A stretch of DNA of 64,000 nt from Dyadobacter sp. SG02 (GCF_900109045.1 NZ_FNYL01000014.1:211797-275796), one strand, 5' to 3'; counted from the first letter of the stretch, positions 36,030 to 46,053 are shown. The notes: a model not told the origin generated them from the letters alone. Numbers and translations are program-made.

Positions 36030-39000
36030 ATGAAAAAACACCGACATCTATCCCGGCTACTTTACAGGGCTATGAGAATATCACTTTACCAATTATTTAT
36101 TGCCTTAATCTTCGCCACTGTGTCAGCAGCAGGCACAGTCGGGGCACAGGATATTCTGAACCAGAAGATCACCATCCAGGTCAGTAACCTGGAAATGAAG
36201 ACGGTACTAACGAAACTTAACAAGCTGACACAGTTACGCTTCACATACAGTTCTTCATTGATCAAATCGCAACGGAAAGTCTCCATTAATGCGGTGGACA
36301 GGCCGCTGGGCGACATTCTGGACGATCTTTTCAAGCCGGCCAACATTACCTACAAGATTGACGGCAAGCAGGTTGTGCTCATCAAAAATACCGGCGAACC
36401 CGGCAGCGCATTGCCTGAACTGCTCCGCAACCAAAGCAACATCGACCGGAACATTACGGGGAAAGTAACCGATGAAAAGGGCGCTCCCCTGCCCGGCGTG
36501 AGCATTGTCGTAAAGGGTACCAAAGCAGGAACGGCAACGGACACCGAGGGGGCATTCCAGCTCAGCGTTCCCGACGCGGGCGGCCAGCTCGTGTTCTCGT
36601 ACGTGGGCTACACGCCGCAGGAAATACCGCTCGGTAATCAATCGAACTATGATATTTCCATGACACCGGATGTCCGTAATCTGGAAATGGTGGTAGTAAC
36701 TGCGCTGGGTATCAAGCGTGATGCGAAGAAACTGGGTTACTCGACAGCCACCGTAAACACCGAAGAACTGACTACCAACCGCACTACCAACCTCGGGAAC
36801 AGCCTGCAAGGAAAAGTAGCCGGTTTGAATGTCACGCCGCCTGCGAGCGGTCCGGGTGGTTCCACCAAGATCCGAATCCGCGGCCAGTCGTCGTTCGGGG
36901 GCAACAACTCCCCGCTGATCATTGTAAACGGCATCCCGATCAACAACAGCAGCGTGTCGGCGGGCGGTTCGAACGGAAACGGCACGGGCAATCCAACGGG
37001 CGGTTCGTCCGATGCGGGCGATGGCTTGCAAAGCATTAACCAGGATGATATCGAGTCGATGACCGTACTGAAAGGCGCAGCGGCAGCCGCATTGTACGGC
37101 TTTCGGGCAAAAGACGGTGCGATCATTATTACCACTAAAAGCGGTAGCAAAACGACGGGTATCGGTGTGGAGCTGAACTCGAATTTCCAGGCACAGGAAG
37201 CATTGGATTACACTGATTTTCAATACGAATATGGCCAGGGAGAATTCGGAAAACGCCCTGCCAACGTAGGCGAAGCGCAAAGCTCCGGTGTATTTGCATT
37301 TGGAGAGAAATTCGACGGCGCGATGACGCCCCAGTTTGATGGCAGCATGCAGCCTTACGTGGCCCATAAGGACCGTATCAAGAAGTTTTACCGCACAGGA
37401 ACCAGCTTTACCAATTCAGTTGCATTGTCGGGCGGCAATGAAAAAGGAAATTTCCGCCTCTCTTTTGCGAATACCGATGCCAATGCGATCATGCCGAATT
37501 CGGCTTATCATAAAAAAATCTTCAACCTCGGGTTGAACTACAAATTTACCAAAAAGCTTTCCGCGCAACTGAACGCGAACTATTCCAACGAATACAACAA
37601 GAACCCGCCCCAGATCGGTATCCAGGACATGAATGCGAATACCACCATTTATACCCTGGCCACCAGCATCGACACCGACTGGCTTAAAAACCGCAAGGAT
37701 GCCAACGGCAACGAAATGCCCCTGGCGCGTTTTACCAATCGTAACAACCCGTACTGGGTAGCCTACGACCGTTTCGAAAACGTGCGCCGTGACCGCATTT
37801 TCGGTAATACCTCGGTACGTTACGATTTCACCGACTGGTTATTCGTGCAGGGCCGCATTGGTCAGGATTACTACACGCGTCCGTACAATTACAACCGCCC
37901 CACCGGAACCCGTTCGATCGGTGCTGTTGCAACCGGTTTCAACGGCTACTATTACCAGGATGTTGCTACTTTCCGCGAGCGTAATTTGGACATCCTCATC
38001 GGCGCCAATAAATCGTTCGGCGACTTTGGGATCGACATTACCTTGGGCGGCAACCAGATGTTGCAGGTAAGCGACAACATTTCGACGGCGGTCACCAACT
38101 TCTACGTGCGCGACCTCTACACCATTGCCAACGGCCAGATCAAGAACCCGAATTACAGTTACAGCAAAAAGAAGGTTAATTCGATTTACGGATCAGCGGA
38201 ATTTTCCTACAAGAACTTCCTCTTCGTGAATGTAACCGGCCGCAACGACTGGTTCTCGACATTAAATCCGCTGTCGAACAGCTACTTATACCCTTCCGTA
38301 AGCGGCAGTTTCGTATTCAGTCAGGCATTTAATAATGCGCCGGGATGGCTCACTTATGGTAAACTGCGCGCGGCCTACGCGGAAGTAGGCGGCGACACCG
38401 ATCCGTATTCCAACAACCTGTATTACGGCATCAATGCAAACCCGTTCAACGGAACTGCATTGGGTAACCTGCCTTCGACGGTCAGCCCGAATGCGAATTT
38501 GCGTCCGCTGAAAGTGAAAGAAACCGAGGTCGGCCTGGAAATGAAGACCTTCGACAGCCGTTTGAACCTCGACCTTTCCGTTTACCGCAAGAACACGGTG
38601 GACGAAATTTTGAATGTCGACATTTCAAATACTTCGGGTTTCAGCCAGACCAAGGTGAACGTGGGCAAGCTGCGTAACCAGGGTGTCGAGTTCCTGCTCA
38701 CCATTGTGCCCGTACGCAACGACAATTTTACCTGGGAAACCAGTTTCAACGGCAGCTACAACATCAGCAAAGTAATCGAACTTGCCGAGGGCCAGGACCG
38801 GTTCGACGTCGGCCAGGGTGAATTCTTCGGAATTGTCTCCCATGAAAAGAACAAGCCGCTCGCCTCGCTGCGTGGCTTCGATTACAAACGCGATGCGCAG
38901 GGCCGCATTGTTACTTCGGGCGGTTTGCCACAGCAGGGCAACCTCACCACCTTCGGCAGCGCGATCCCGAAATGGGTGGGTGCATGGGTGAATACGATCA

Positions 39001-39488
39001 ATGTCAAAGGCTTCCGTATCGGCACGCAAATCGATTTCAAGGCGGGTAACAAGATCCTCTCGAACTCGAACCTGAACTTCCTGCGTGAAGGGCTTTCGAA
39101 ACCATCGCTTGTGGGCCGCGAGGGCGGCGTGTTGCTGGAAGGCGTAACCGCTACCGGCGAACCTAACGCACAACGTGTTGAAGCAGAGCAATTTTACACC
39201 GCATACCGCAGCACCAACCTTGCATCGCCTTTCGTATACAACGGCGCATTCGTACGTTGGAGAACGCTTTCGATAGGTTACGACCTCTCCCGCTTCGTAC
39301 GTGACAAGACCTTCATCAAAGGCCTGACGCTCTCCGCGATGTGCAACAACGTGCTGATGATCAAGAAATACATCGATAACCTTGATCCCGAAGCAGCCGT
39401 ATCCGCCTCCGACAACCTCCAAGGCATCGAAACGCACACATTGCCGACGACAAGGAGTTACGGAGTTAATTTGAACATTAAGTTGTGA
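36030..39488 (+). CDS. SusC/RagA TonB-linked transporter with STN signalling domain
   Basis: A 1152-residue outer-membrane transporter. After the signal peptide (to about residue 40, VGAQ) comes an STN domain (ITIQVSNLEMKTVLTKLNKL, VSINAVDRPLGDILDDLF, YKIDGKQVVLI), which transmits to FecR. Then a regulatory beta domain (GAPLPGVSIVVKGTKAGTAT), the plug (VVTALGIKRDAKKLGYSTAT; VLKGAAAAALYGFRAKDGAI) and the barrel ending TRSYGVNLNIKL. In the plug the usual RGxxS segment carries a glycine/asparagine-rich stretch (GSNGNGTGNPTGGSSDAG). Together with the sigma, anti-sigma and SusD genes it forms a self-inducing uptake locus. Confidence 0.95.
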   Translation: MKKHRHLSRLLYRAMRISLYQLFIALIFATVSAAGTVGAQDILNQKITIQVSNLEMKTVLTKLNKLTQLRFTYSSSLIKSQRKVSINAVDRPLGDILDDLFKPANITYKIDGKQVVLIKNTGEPGSALPELLRNQSNIDRNITGKVTDEKGAPLPGVSIVVKGTKAGTATDTEGAFQLSVPDAGGQLVFSYVGYTPQEIPLGNQSNYDISMTPDVRNLEMVVVTALGIKRDAKKLGYSTATVNTEELTTNRTTNLGNSLQGKVAGLNVTPPASGPGGSTKIRIRGQSSFGGNNSPLIIVNGIPINNSSVSAGGSNGNGTGNPTGGSSDAGDGLQSINQDDIESMTVLKGAAAAALYGFRAKDGAIIITTKSGSKTTGIGVELNSNFQAQEALDYTDFQYEYGQGEFGKRPANVGEAQSSGVFAFGEKFDGAMTPQFDGSMQPYVAHKDRIKKFYRTGTSFTNSVALSGGNEKGNFRLSFANTDANAIMPNSAYHKKIFNLGLNYKFTKKLSAQLNANYSNEYNKNPPQIGIQDMNANTTIYTLATSIDTDWLKNRKDANGNEMPLARFTNRNNPYWVAYDRFENVRRDRIFGNTSVRYDFTDWLFVQGRIGQDYYTRPYNYNRPTGTRSIGAVATGFNGYYYQDVATFRERNLDILIGANKSFGDFGIDITLGGNQMLQVSDNISTAVTNFYVRDLYTIANGQIKNPNYSYSKKKVNSIYGSAEFSYKNFLFVNVTGRNDWFSTLNPLSNSYLYPSVSGSFVFSQAFNNAPGWLTYGKLRAAYAEVGGDTDPYSNNLYYGINANPFNGTALGNLPSTVSPNANLRPLKVKETEVGLEMKTFDSRLNLDLSVYRKNTVDEILNVDISNTSGFSQTKVNVGKLRNQGVEFLLTIVPVRNDNFTWETSFNGSYNISKVIELAEGQDRFDVGQGEFFGIVSHEKNKPLASLRGFDYKRDAQGRIVTSGGLPQQGNLTTFGSAIPKWVGAWVNTINVKGFRIGTQIDFKAGNKILSNSNLNFLREGLSKPSLVGREGGVLLEGVTATGEPNAQRVEAEQFYTAYRSTNLASPFVYNGAFVRWRTLSIGYDLSRFVRDKTFIKGLTLSAMCNNVLMIKKYIDNLDPEAAVSASDNLQGIETHTLPTTRSYGVNLNIKL

Positions 39489-39496
39489 TGACGACC

Positions 39497-39590
39497 GACC
39501 GCCGACCATGGACCGCCGACCGCGGTAACGGGAGGAACGGAGGAAAGAAAAAGCATTCAGTCACTCAATCATTCAGTCATTCAATCATTC
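39497..39590. repeat. Heptamer and octamer arrays side by side in the SusC-SusD gap
   Basis: Four GACCnnn heptamers (GACCGCC, GACCATG, GACCGCC, GACCGCG) at 39497-39524 follow the SusC stop. Four and a half ATTCAnTC octamers occupy 39555-39590, ending five bases before the SusD ATG. The same unit types appear at 8090-8170 (heptamer) and 17341-17718 (octamer). Confidence 0.75.
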
Positions 39591-39595
39591 AAAAT

Positions 39596-41128
39596 ATGAA
39601 GCGAATACTCATTTACGCAGCAGCCATTGCCCTGTTGGCATCGGCCAGCTCCTGCGACAGCGGTTTTGAGGATGTAAACAAAAACCCGGTGCTTGCAACG
39701 AGCGTCGATCCTATATATCTGTTTTCCAATGCGGAATTCGGCTCGGCGATCGCCACGCAGAACTACCAGTTGCAGATCGTGCAGCAGATCAATACGCCGT
39801 ACACCGGTGTGCTGGAAGGCGGTAACCATAATGCGGTCTCCGATCCGAATTCGAATGCCAATTTTAACTCGTTGTATTTGCAAAACGGCCCTGTCAACCT
39901 GCTGACGACGGTAATCGCGCAGACGAAGGATAATCCGGCACGCAGCAATTTGTACAACATGTCGCGGATATGGAAGGCTTATATATTTATGGTTTTGGTA
40001 GATACTTACGGCGATGTGCCGTATTTCGAAGCCGGAAAGGCATTTCTGGAAGGCATTAACCGGCCCAAATACGACGACCAGAAGCTGATCTATGAGGACA
40101 TCCTGAAAGAATTACAGGAAGGTACCAAAGCGCTGGATGCGAGTAAGGCGATCGAAGCGGGCGACCTGTTTTTCAAAGGAAATATCGCGCAATGGAAGAA
40201 GCTGGGTAACTCGCTGCTGCTCCGCGCCGCCATGCGCTACTCCAAAATAGACGTCGCGAAGGCGAAGCAATATGTGACGGTAGCGGTTGACCCTGCCAAT
40301 GGCGGCCTGCAAAGCTCCAATGCGGACAATGCATTGATCGCTTTCAACAGCACATTCAACCACCCGCTGGCCAATTATTTCCAGGGCACCGAGCGCGGCA
40401 ATGTGTACCTCGGCAAAGCATTGGTCGATTTCCTGAAAGAAACCAACGACCCGCGCATCCGCGTGATCGCCGTGAAATACGAGACGCCCGGTAACCCGCT
40501 GGCAACGGCAGGTGCCGAGAATACCACGCCCGCCGATCAGGAAGGAATGCCGTATGGTTATAACGAGTCGACGATAGCAAATGCCCCCGGATTCCCCGGC
40601 AAGATCGGTTCCGCATTCAAATATTCGCAGATCAACCGCCGCACGCTGGGTAAAATCGACGCGCCGGAGTTTTTCATTACCTACTCGCAAACCAGCCTCC
40701 TGCTCGCGGAAGCGGTGCAACGCGGCTGGGCGACAGGCGACGTGAAAGCATTATACGAAGCCGGCGTGCGTGCCCACCTGAACCAGATGGCAACCTACGA
40801 CGTGCTGGCGACCATTCCGGCTGCCAGCCAGGATGCGTTTATCACCGCAAATCCTTTTGTACCTGCCAAAGCATTGGAACAGATCAACAACCAGTACTGG
40901 ATCTCGTCGTTCCTGAATGGCTCCGAAGCATGGGCGAACTTCCGCAGAAGTGGCTTCCCCGCGCTTCCTGTCAACAATTACCCGGGTAAAGATCCATCGG
41001 TGAAGGACTTTATCAAGAGATTGGTGTACCCCGTCCGCGAACGCTCGGTGAATGAAGCCAACTACAAGGAAGCTATTGCCAGAATGGGTCCCGACGAGCT
41101 GGGAACACCCGTTTTTTGGGATAAATAA
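39596..41128 (+). CDS. SusD/RagB-family nutrient-binding outer-membrane lipoprotein
   Basis: A 510-residue lipoprotein with signal MKRILIYAAAIALLASASSC (lipidated cysteine at residue 20). SGFEDVNKNPVLATSVDPIY, IWKAYIFMVLVDTYGDVPYF and SFLNGSEAWANFRRSGFPAL show the SusD-like_2 group. It partners the STN-type SusC. An in-frame start at 39485 is rejected because it would translate the tandem repeat and hide the signal peptide. It is followed after 30 bases by an exported RraA-like gene, which suggests the imported ligand is an acidic or keto sugar derivative. Confidence 0.94.
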   Translation: MKRILIYAAAIALLASASSCDSGFEDVNKNPVLATSVDPIYLFSNAEFGSAIATQNYQLQIVQQINTPYTGVLEGGNHNAVSDPNSNANFNSLYLQNGPVNLLTTVIAQTKDNPARSNLYNMSRIWKAYIFMVLVDTYGDVPYFEAGKAFLEGINRPKYDDQKLIYEDILKELQEGTKALDASKAIEAGDLFFKGNIAQWKKLGNSLLLRAAMRYSKIDVAKAKQYVTVAVDPANGGLQSSNADNALIAFNSTFNHPLANYFQGTERGNVYLGKALVDFLKETNDPRIRVIAVKYETPGNPLATAGAENTTPADQEGMPYGYNESTIANAPGFPGKIGSAFKYSQINRRTLGKIDAPEFFITYSQTSLLLAEAVQRGWATGDVKALYEAGVRAHLNQMATYDVLATIPAASQDAFITANPFVPAKALEQINNQYWISSFLNGSEAWANFRRSGFPALPVNNYPGKDPSVKDFIKRLVYPVRERSVNEANYKEAIARMGPDELGTPVFWDK

Positions 41129-41158
41129 CAATTAATACCAACCCTTAATTTCTCTTTT

Positions 41159-42091
41159 ATGCTTAAACAAACCTTGCTTGCGGGAGCGTTTGTGCTGGGA
41201 AGCGTCGCTTCCTACGCACAGGCGATCTCCCCCACTCCTGATCAGATCAAAGCCTACACCGCCGGCTGGAAGGGAGAACGCTCGCCCGATGGCCGTCCAC
41301 GCGTTTCGGACGCGATCCTGGCCCGCCTGAAAAACATTTCGATGGAAGAAGCCTGGGGCGTGCTGCGCAACAAAGGCTACCACAACCAATTCGAAGGCGA
41401 ATGGCAGCTGATCCACAACGACAGCACCATGACAGGACGCGTGGTAACGGCGCAATACATGCCCGCCCGCCCCGATTTGCAGGACCTCGTGAAGGAAACC
41501 GGTAAAAAAGAAGGCCGCGTGCAAACCGGCGGTACCAACTCCTGGCCCATCGACGTGCTCAAAGAAGGTGATGTGTACGTGGCCGACGGCTACGGCAAAA
41601 TCGCCGACGGTACGCTCATCGGCGACAACCTGGGCAACTCCATTTATGCCAAATCCAAACGCGGAGTGATCTTTTACGGCTCGGTGCGCGATGTGGAGGG
41701 ATTGAGCGAAATCAAAGGTTTCAATGCGTGGATCAAGGGACAAGACCCGTCGTACATCCAGCAAATGATGCTCACGAACATCAACACGCCTATCCGCATC
41801 GGCCGGGCGGTGGTGCTTCCGGGAGATGTTGTTTTAGCTAAAAAGTATGGTACGATCTTCATTCCGGCACATTTGGTGGAAGATCTGGTGATTACGTCGG
41901 AAGTAACGGCCCTGCGCGACGAGTTCGGCCACCTGCGCCTCCGCGAGGGCAAGTACACGCCCGGGGAAATCGATACCAAATGGTCGGATGTGATCCAGAA
42001 AGACTTTTTAAACTGGGTAAATAACTACCCCGGCAAGTTGCCGATGACGAAGAAGGAGCTGGATGATTATCTCAAAGAAAGAAACTATTAA
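41159..42091 (+). CDS. Exported RraA-like (aldolase-type) protein
   Basis: A 310-residue protein with a Sec signal peptide (MLKQTLLAGAFVLGSVASYA, cleaved before QAISPTPDQI). The mature part matches the RraA/4-hydroxy-4-methyl-2-oxoglutarate aldolase family: RVSDAILARLKNISMEEAWG, VYVADGYGKIADGTLIGDNL, then AKSKRGVIFYGSVRDVEGL with a conserved arginine-aspartate pair. Family members are cytoplasmic aldolases/decarboxylases or RNase E inhibitors, so an export signal is unusual. With the Tat-exported enolase-superfamily enzyme 19 bases downstream, it probably processes a sugar acid in the periplasm. Confidence 0.85.
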   Translation: MLKQTLLAGAFVLGSVASYAQAISPTPDQIKAYTAGWKGERSPDGRPRVSDAILARLKNISMEEAWGVLRNKGYHNQFEGEWQLIHNDSTMTGRVVTAQYMPARPDLQDLVKETGKKEGRVQTGGTNSWPIDVLKEGDVYVADGYGKIADGTLIGDNLGNSIYAKSKRGVIFYGSVRDVEGLSEIKGFNAWIKGQDPSYIQQMMLTNINTPIRIGRAVVLPGDVVLAKKYGTIFIPAHLVEDLVITSEVTALRDEFGHLRLREGKYTPGEIDTKWSDVIQKDFLNWVNNYPGKLPMTKKELDDYLKERNY

Positions 42092-42110
42092 TAGCTAAAC
42101 TCTTGCAGCA

Positions 42111-43595
42111 ATGAAGAACATTTTAAAACAAATCATTGAATCCAATAAACAGGTTGAAAGCGCTGAAAAAGCAGCCGCAGCAGCTGAAATCGCGAACCCT
42201 TCCACCAAGGACAGCCGCCGGAACTTCCTGCGTAAAACCGCAGTGGGCGGGATTGCATTAGGGGGTTTCATGTCGATGTCGACCGAGGATACCATCGCGC
42301 AAGCTACTTCCAAAGTGAGCCGTGCTTCAAAGCCTTCGGAATTGAAAATCACCGACTTGCGGTATTGCATTGTGCAGAACGTGGGCCGTACGCCTATTAT
42401 TCGCATCGATACCAACCAGGGCATTTACGGTCTCGGCGAGGTGCGCGACGGTGCCGACGAGCGTTATGCATTGTTCCTGAAAAGCCACTTGCTGGGACAA
42501 AATCCCTGCAATGTGGAGCAGCTGTTCAAATCGATCAAGCAGTTTGGTTACCACGGCCGTCAGGCAGGTGGTGTTTGCGGGGTGGAAATGGCGCTCTGGG
42601 ACCTTTGCGGAAAGGCTTACGGCGTGCCTTGCTGGCAGTTGCTGGGCGGTCGCTACCGTGACAAGGTTCGCCTGTACGCGGATACGCCCGAGTCGAACGA
42701 TATCAACGAGTTTAAGCAAAAAATCAAATTCCGCACGCAGGACCAGGGCTATACCTGGCTTAAAATGGATATTTCCATCGGTATGCTGCGCAACAATGAA
42801 GGCAGCGTCGTGAACAACAAGGTATGGGGCGGCGGTTTCTCGCAATGGGCGGGCGACTACCATTCCTATGCCAATACCAAACACCCTTTCACCGCGATCC
42901 AGATCACGCCGAAAGGATTGGAAGAAATGGCGAAAGTAGTGGAAGAAGTGCGCGGCGTGGTAGGCTACGAGATACCGCTTTCCTCCGACCATTACGGCCA
43001 TTTTGACTTAAACAACGGCATTCGCCTCGGTAAGGCCCTCGACAAATACCGCCTCGCGTGGTTCGAGGATATGGTACCCTGGGAATATACCGACCAATGG
43101 AAAACTATTTCGGACGCACTGGAAACGCCTACATTGACCGGCGAGGACATTTACCTCAAAGAAGGCTTCAAGGCATTGATCGAGCAACGCGCGGTGGATA
43201 TCGTGCACCCCGACCTGGCATCGTCGGGCGGGTTGCTGGAAACCAAGCGCATTGGAGATTTTGCTGAGGATCATGGCATTGCGATGGCCATGCACTTCGC
43301 GGGCACGCCGGTGAGCTTCATGGCCAACGTGCATTGCGCCGCCGCCACGCAGAACTTCCTCGCATTGGAACATCACTCCGTGGATGTGCCCTGGTGGGAA
43401 AGCCTCGTGAAAACCACCGACGGCCGCAAGCTCATCGACAAAGGCTATGCGCCGGTACCGCTGGAAGCGCCCGGCCTGGGTATCGAACTGGTGGATGAAG
43501 AGGTTAAAAAACACCTGCATCCGAAGGACAAGTCCTTCTTCGCCCCTACGCCCGACTGGAACGAAAAACGTTCGCACGACCGGTTGTGGAGCTAG
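42111..43595 (+). CDS. Tat-exported enolase-superfamily (mandelate racemase/muconate lactonizing) enzyme
   Basis: A 494-residue protein. A 35-residue polar N-region precedes a twin-arginine motif (SRRNFLRK at R36-R37) and a hydrophobic stretch, so it should be folded before export. The catalytic part shows the superfamily layout: capping domain (ITDLRYCIVQNVGRTPIIRI; GIYGLGEVRDG), YTWLKMDISIG, metal-ligand strands (IPLSSDHYGHFDLNNGIRLG; AWFEDMVPWEYTDQWK; LTGEDIYL), and DIVHPDLASSGG with a late HFAGTPVSFMANVHCA. It probably dehydrates or racemises a sugar acid; exact substrate unknown. A terminator follows directly. Confidence 0.9.
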   Translation: MKNILKQIIESNKQVESAEKAAAAAEIANPSTKDSRRNFLRKTAVGGIALGGFMSMSTEDTIAQATSKVSRASKPSELKITDLRYCIVQNVGRTPIIRIDTNQGIYGLGEVRDGADERYALFLKSHLLGQNPCNVEQLFKSIKQFGYHGRQAGGVCGVEMALWDLCGKAYGVPCWQLLGGRYRDKVRLYADTPESNDINEFKQKIKFRTQDQGYTWLKMDISIGMLRNNEGSVVNNKVWGGGFSQWAGDYHSYANTKHPFTAIQITPKGLEEMAKVVEEVRGVVGYEIPLSSDHYGHFDLNNGIRLGKALDKYRLAWFEDMVPWEYTDQWKTISDALETPTLTGEDIYLKEGFKALIEQRAVDIVHPDLASSGGLLETKRIGDFAEDHGIAMAMHFAGTPVSFMANVHCAAATQNFLALEHHSVDVPWWESLVKTTDGRKLIDKGYAPVPLEAPGLGIELVDEEVKKHLHPKDKSFFAPTPDWNEKRSHDRLWS

Positions 43596-43601
43596 GTTTT
43601 T

Positions 43602-43636
43602 GAAAAATGGTAGGGCACAATGTCCTACCATTTTTC
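43602..43636 (+). terminator. Intrinsic terminator
   Basis: A perfect 13-bp stem, GAAAAATGGTAGG (43602-43614) with CCTACCATTTTTC (43624-43636), 9-base loop, seven bases after the enzyme stop. The A/T arms would work in both directions. Confidence 0.88.
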
Positions 43637-43679
43637 GCCTTAATTCAGTATTTTGCGCGCTTCACTCTCAATTGTACTG

Positions 43680-45947
43680 ATGAAGAATATTCGCAACGTA
43701 CTGTTTTACGTCATTACCATCGGAATTTTCGCAGCCCTGCTTTACTTCTTTATCCGACAGGGCACATTTCTCGAAAAAGCCGGCCAGATTACCCAAAAAG
43801 CACCAACTACCTCTTCCTGGGAGCAATTTACAGACACCTTCGGGCACAACCTCACCCACCCGCTCGCTACGCTCCTCGCTCAAATCGTCACCATCATCAT
43901 CGTCGCCCGCCTGTTTGGCTGGATTTGCAAAGCCATCGGTCAGCCGACCGTAATCGGTGAAATCGCTGCCGGGATTTTCCTCGGGCCGTCGGTCCTCGGA
44001 ATGTTCTACCCGGAAGTTTCCGCTTTCATTTTCCCCAAAACCTCGTTGAGCAACTTGCAGTTTCTCAGCCAGGTAGGACTGATCCTTTTCATGTTCATCA
44101 TCGGCATGGAGCTGGACCTGAAAGTGCTGAAAACCAAAGCGCAGGAAGCCATTGTGATCAGCCACGCCAGCATTATCCTGCCGTTTGCACTGGGCGTAGG
44201 GTTGGCATTATACCTTTACACCGACTTCGCGCCCGAAGGCATTAACTTCCTTTCATTCGCGCTTTTTACCGGCATTGCATTGAGTATCACCGCGTTTCCT
44301 GTCCTCGCACGCATTGTACAGGAGCGCGGGCTCTCACGTACGCGCCTGGGCATGATGGTGATCACCTGCGCCGCCACCGACGACATTACCGCCTGGTGTA
44401 TCCTGGCCGCAGTGATCGCGATCGTCAAAGCCGGGGAGTTTATGAGCGCGATCTACACGATCATTCTCTCCGTCGGCTATGTTTTGGTGATGCTGCAACT
44501 GGTGAAACCGATGCTGAAACGCATCGGCGATCATTACGCTTACCGCGAGGGACTTACGAAGCCGGTAGTGGCGGTGTTCTTCCTGGTACTGCTCCTTTCT
44601 TCTTATTGCACCGAGGTAATCGGTATCCATGCGCTTTTCGGGGCATTTATGGCCGGGGTAATCATGCCTGCCAACCAGCGTTTCCGTAATATTTTTATTG
44701 AAAAGGTAGAAGACGTCGCACTGGTACTGCTATTACCGCTATTCTTTGTTTTTACAGGTTTAAGAACGCAAATAGGCCTGCTCAATGATCCGCATCTTTG
44801 GTATGTCACGGGATTGATCATCGCGGCGGCAGTCATCGGTAAGTTCGTGGGAAGTACCGTAGCGGCGCTGTTCGTTAAACAGTCGTGGCGTGACAGTCTT
44901 ATTATCGGCTCGTTGATGAACACGCGCGGACTGGTAGAACTGGTGGTACTCAATATCGGGTACGACATCGGTGTGCTTTCGCCCGAGATCTTCACGATGA
45001 TGGTGATCATGGCGCTCGCAACCACCTGTATGACAGGCCCCGCACTCGATCTGATCGACAGATTCCTGCCTGCCCCGAAAGACGATCTCCATCTGGTGCA
45101 CGAACCGTCGCGTTTCTCGATCCTGATCGCTTTCGCAAGTCCGCAGGGTGGTCGCAAAATGCTCCGCCTGGCCGATAAGCTGGTTTCCAGGCAGACCGAT
45201 GAGCACAACATCACCGCATTGCACCTCTCTCCGAGCAGTTATCTCAACCAGGTCAACACCGAAGAATACCAGTACGAAACCTTCCGCCCGATCAATGAGG
45301 AGGCCCACGACCTGAATACCACATTTACGTCGCTATTCAGACCCTCGCAAAGCATCGAGCACGATATCATCGAAATAGCCAACGACGGCGAATACGATAT
45401 GCTCATGATCGGGATCGGCCGGTCGGTGTTCGAGGGGACGTTTTTGGGTAGAATATTGGGTTTCACCTCCAAATTCGTGAGCCGTGAGCGCCTTTTCGAT
45501 ACCATTACCGGCAAAGAAAAACTCTTCCATTCCGACGTTTTCGACGAGCGTACGACGCATATCATACGGTCTGCCAAAGTACCTGTCGGCATTCTGATCG
45601 AGAAAAACCTCGAACAGGTGAAAAACGTTTTCATGCCGCTCTTCACGCCGGAAGACCGGCGCCTGTTGCCATTCGCAGAGCGCCTTGCCGCCGTGGACGG
45701 GTTACAGCTCACCATTATGGACCCATCGCAAACCGTAAGCCAGCACCCCGAAACCGGTGAAGCGCTGAAAGCATTGCAGGAAAAATCACCCGAAAATGTG
45801 ACGCTCCTTTACGAAAACGTACTTGAAAAGGATTTCCTGCAAGGTAACGACCTGATGGTGATCGGTCTCGACAGCTGGATCAAAGCGGTCGAATCACGCA
45901 GTGTGTGGCTCTCCAATTCCCCTTCCGTCCTGATCATACGGGACTGA
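43680..45947 (+). CDS. CPA2-type cation:proton antiporter with cytoplasmic C-terminal domain
   Basis: A 755-residue inner-membrane protein. An N-terminal helix is followed by about 12 membrane segments of the Na+/H+ exchanger fold (PTVIGEIAAGIFLGPSVLG; QVGLILFMFIIGMELDLKVL; FTGIALSITAFPVLARIVQE; CAATDDITAWCILAAV), the last carrying the DD pair expected in CPA2 carriers, and LMNTRGLVELVVLNIGYD. Residues ~480-755 form a soluble part resembling tandem universal-stress-type folds. It should exchange Na+ or K+ for H+. I start at 43680 (MKNIRNVLFYVITIGIF). It is flanked by two terminators, so it is monocistronic. Confidence 0.9.
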   Translation: MKNIRNVLFYVITIGIFAALLYFFIRQGTFLEKAGQITQKAPTTSSWEQFTDTFGHNLTHPLATLLAQIVTIIIVARLFGWICKAIGQPTVIGEIAAGIFLGPSVLGMFYPEVSAFIFPKTSLSNLQFLSQVGLILFMFIIGMELDLKVLKTKAQEAIVISHASIILPFALGVGLALYLYTDFAPEGINFLSFALFTGIALSITAFPVLARIVQERGLSRTRLGMMVITCAATDDITAWCILAAVIAIVKAGEFMSAIYTIILSVGYVLVMLQLVKPMLKRIGDHYAYREGLTKPVVAVFFLVLLLSSYCTEVIGIHALFGAFMAGVIMPANQRFRNIFIEKVEDVALVLLLPLFFVFTGLRTQIGLLNDPHLWYVTGLIIAAAVIGKFVGSTVAALFVKQSWRDSLIIGSLMNTRGLVELVVLNIGYDIGVLSPEIFTMMVIMALATTCMTGPALDLIDRFLPAPKDDLHLVHEPSRFSILIAFASPQGGRKMLRLADKLVSRQTDEHNITALHLSPSSYLNQVNTEEYQYETFRPINEEAHDLNTTFTSLFRPSQSIEHDIIEIANDGEYDMLMIGIGRSVFEGTFLGRILGFTSKFVSRERLFDTITGKEKLFHSDVFDERTTHIIRSAKVPVGILIEKNLEQVKNVFMPLFTPEDRRLLPFAERLAAVDGLQLTIMDPSQTVSQHPETGEALKALQEKSPENVTLLYENVLEKDFLQGNDLMVIGLDSWIKAVESRSVWLSNSPSVLIIRD

Positions 45948-45952
45948 GGATC

Positions 45953-46002
45953 AGACTTTCCGGCTTTTCACGGGCCGGAAAGTCTCCGTTTCGGGTTTTT
46001 AA
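45953..46002 (+). terminator. Hairpin terminator
   Basis: AGACTTTCCGGC (45953-45964) pairs perfectly with GCCGGAAAGTCT (45974-45985), six bases after the antiporter stop. A T-run follows slightly downstream (GGGTTTTT). Confidence 0.7.
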
Positions 46003-46053
46003 AAGGAATAATAAGTGTTTACTTTACAGTAGCGACGCTAGCATTCCACTTCT

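Noticed and set aside
39485..39595. Upstream start for the SusD lipoprotein at 39485
   Set aside because: It would encode repeat-derived residues before the lipoprotein signal and block its recognition; the ATG at 39596 is correct.
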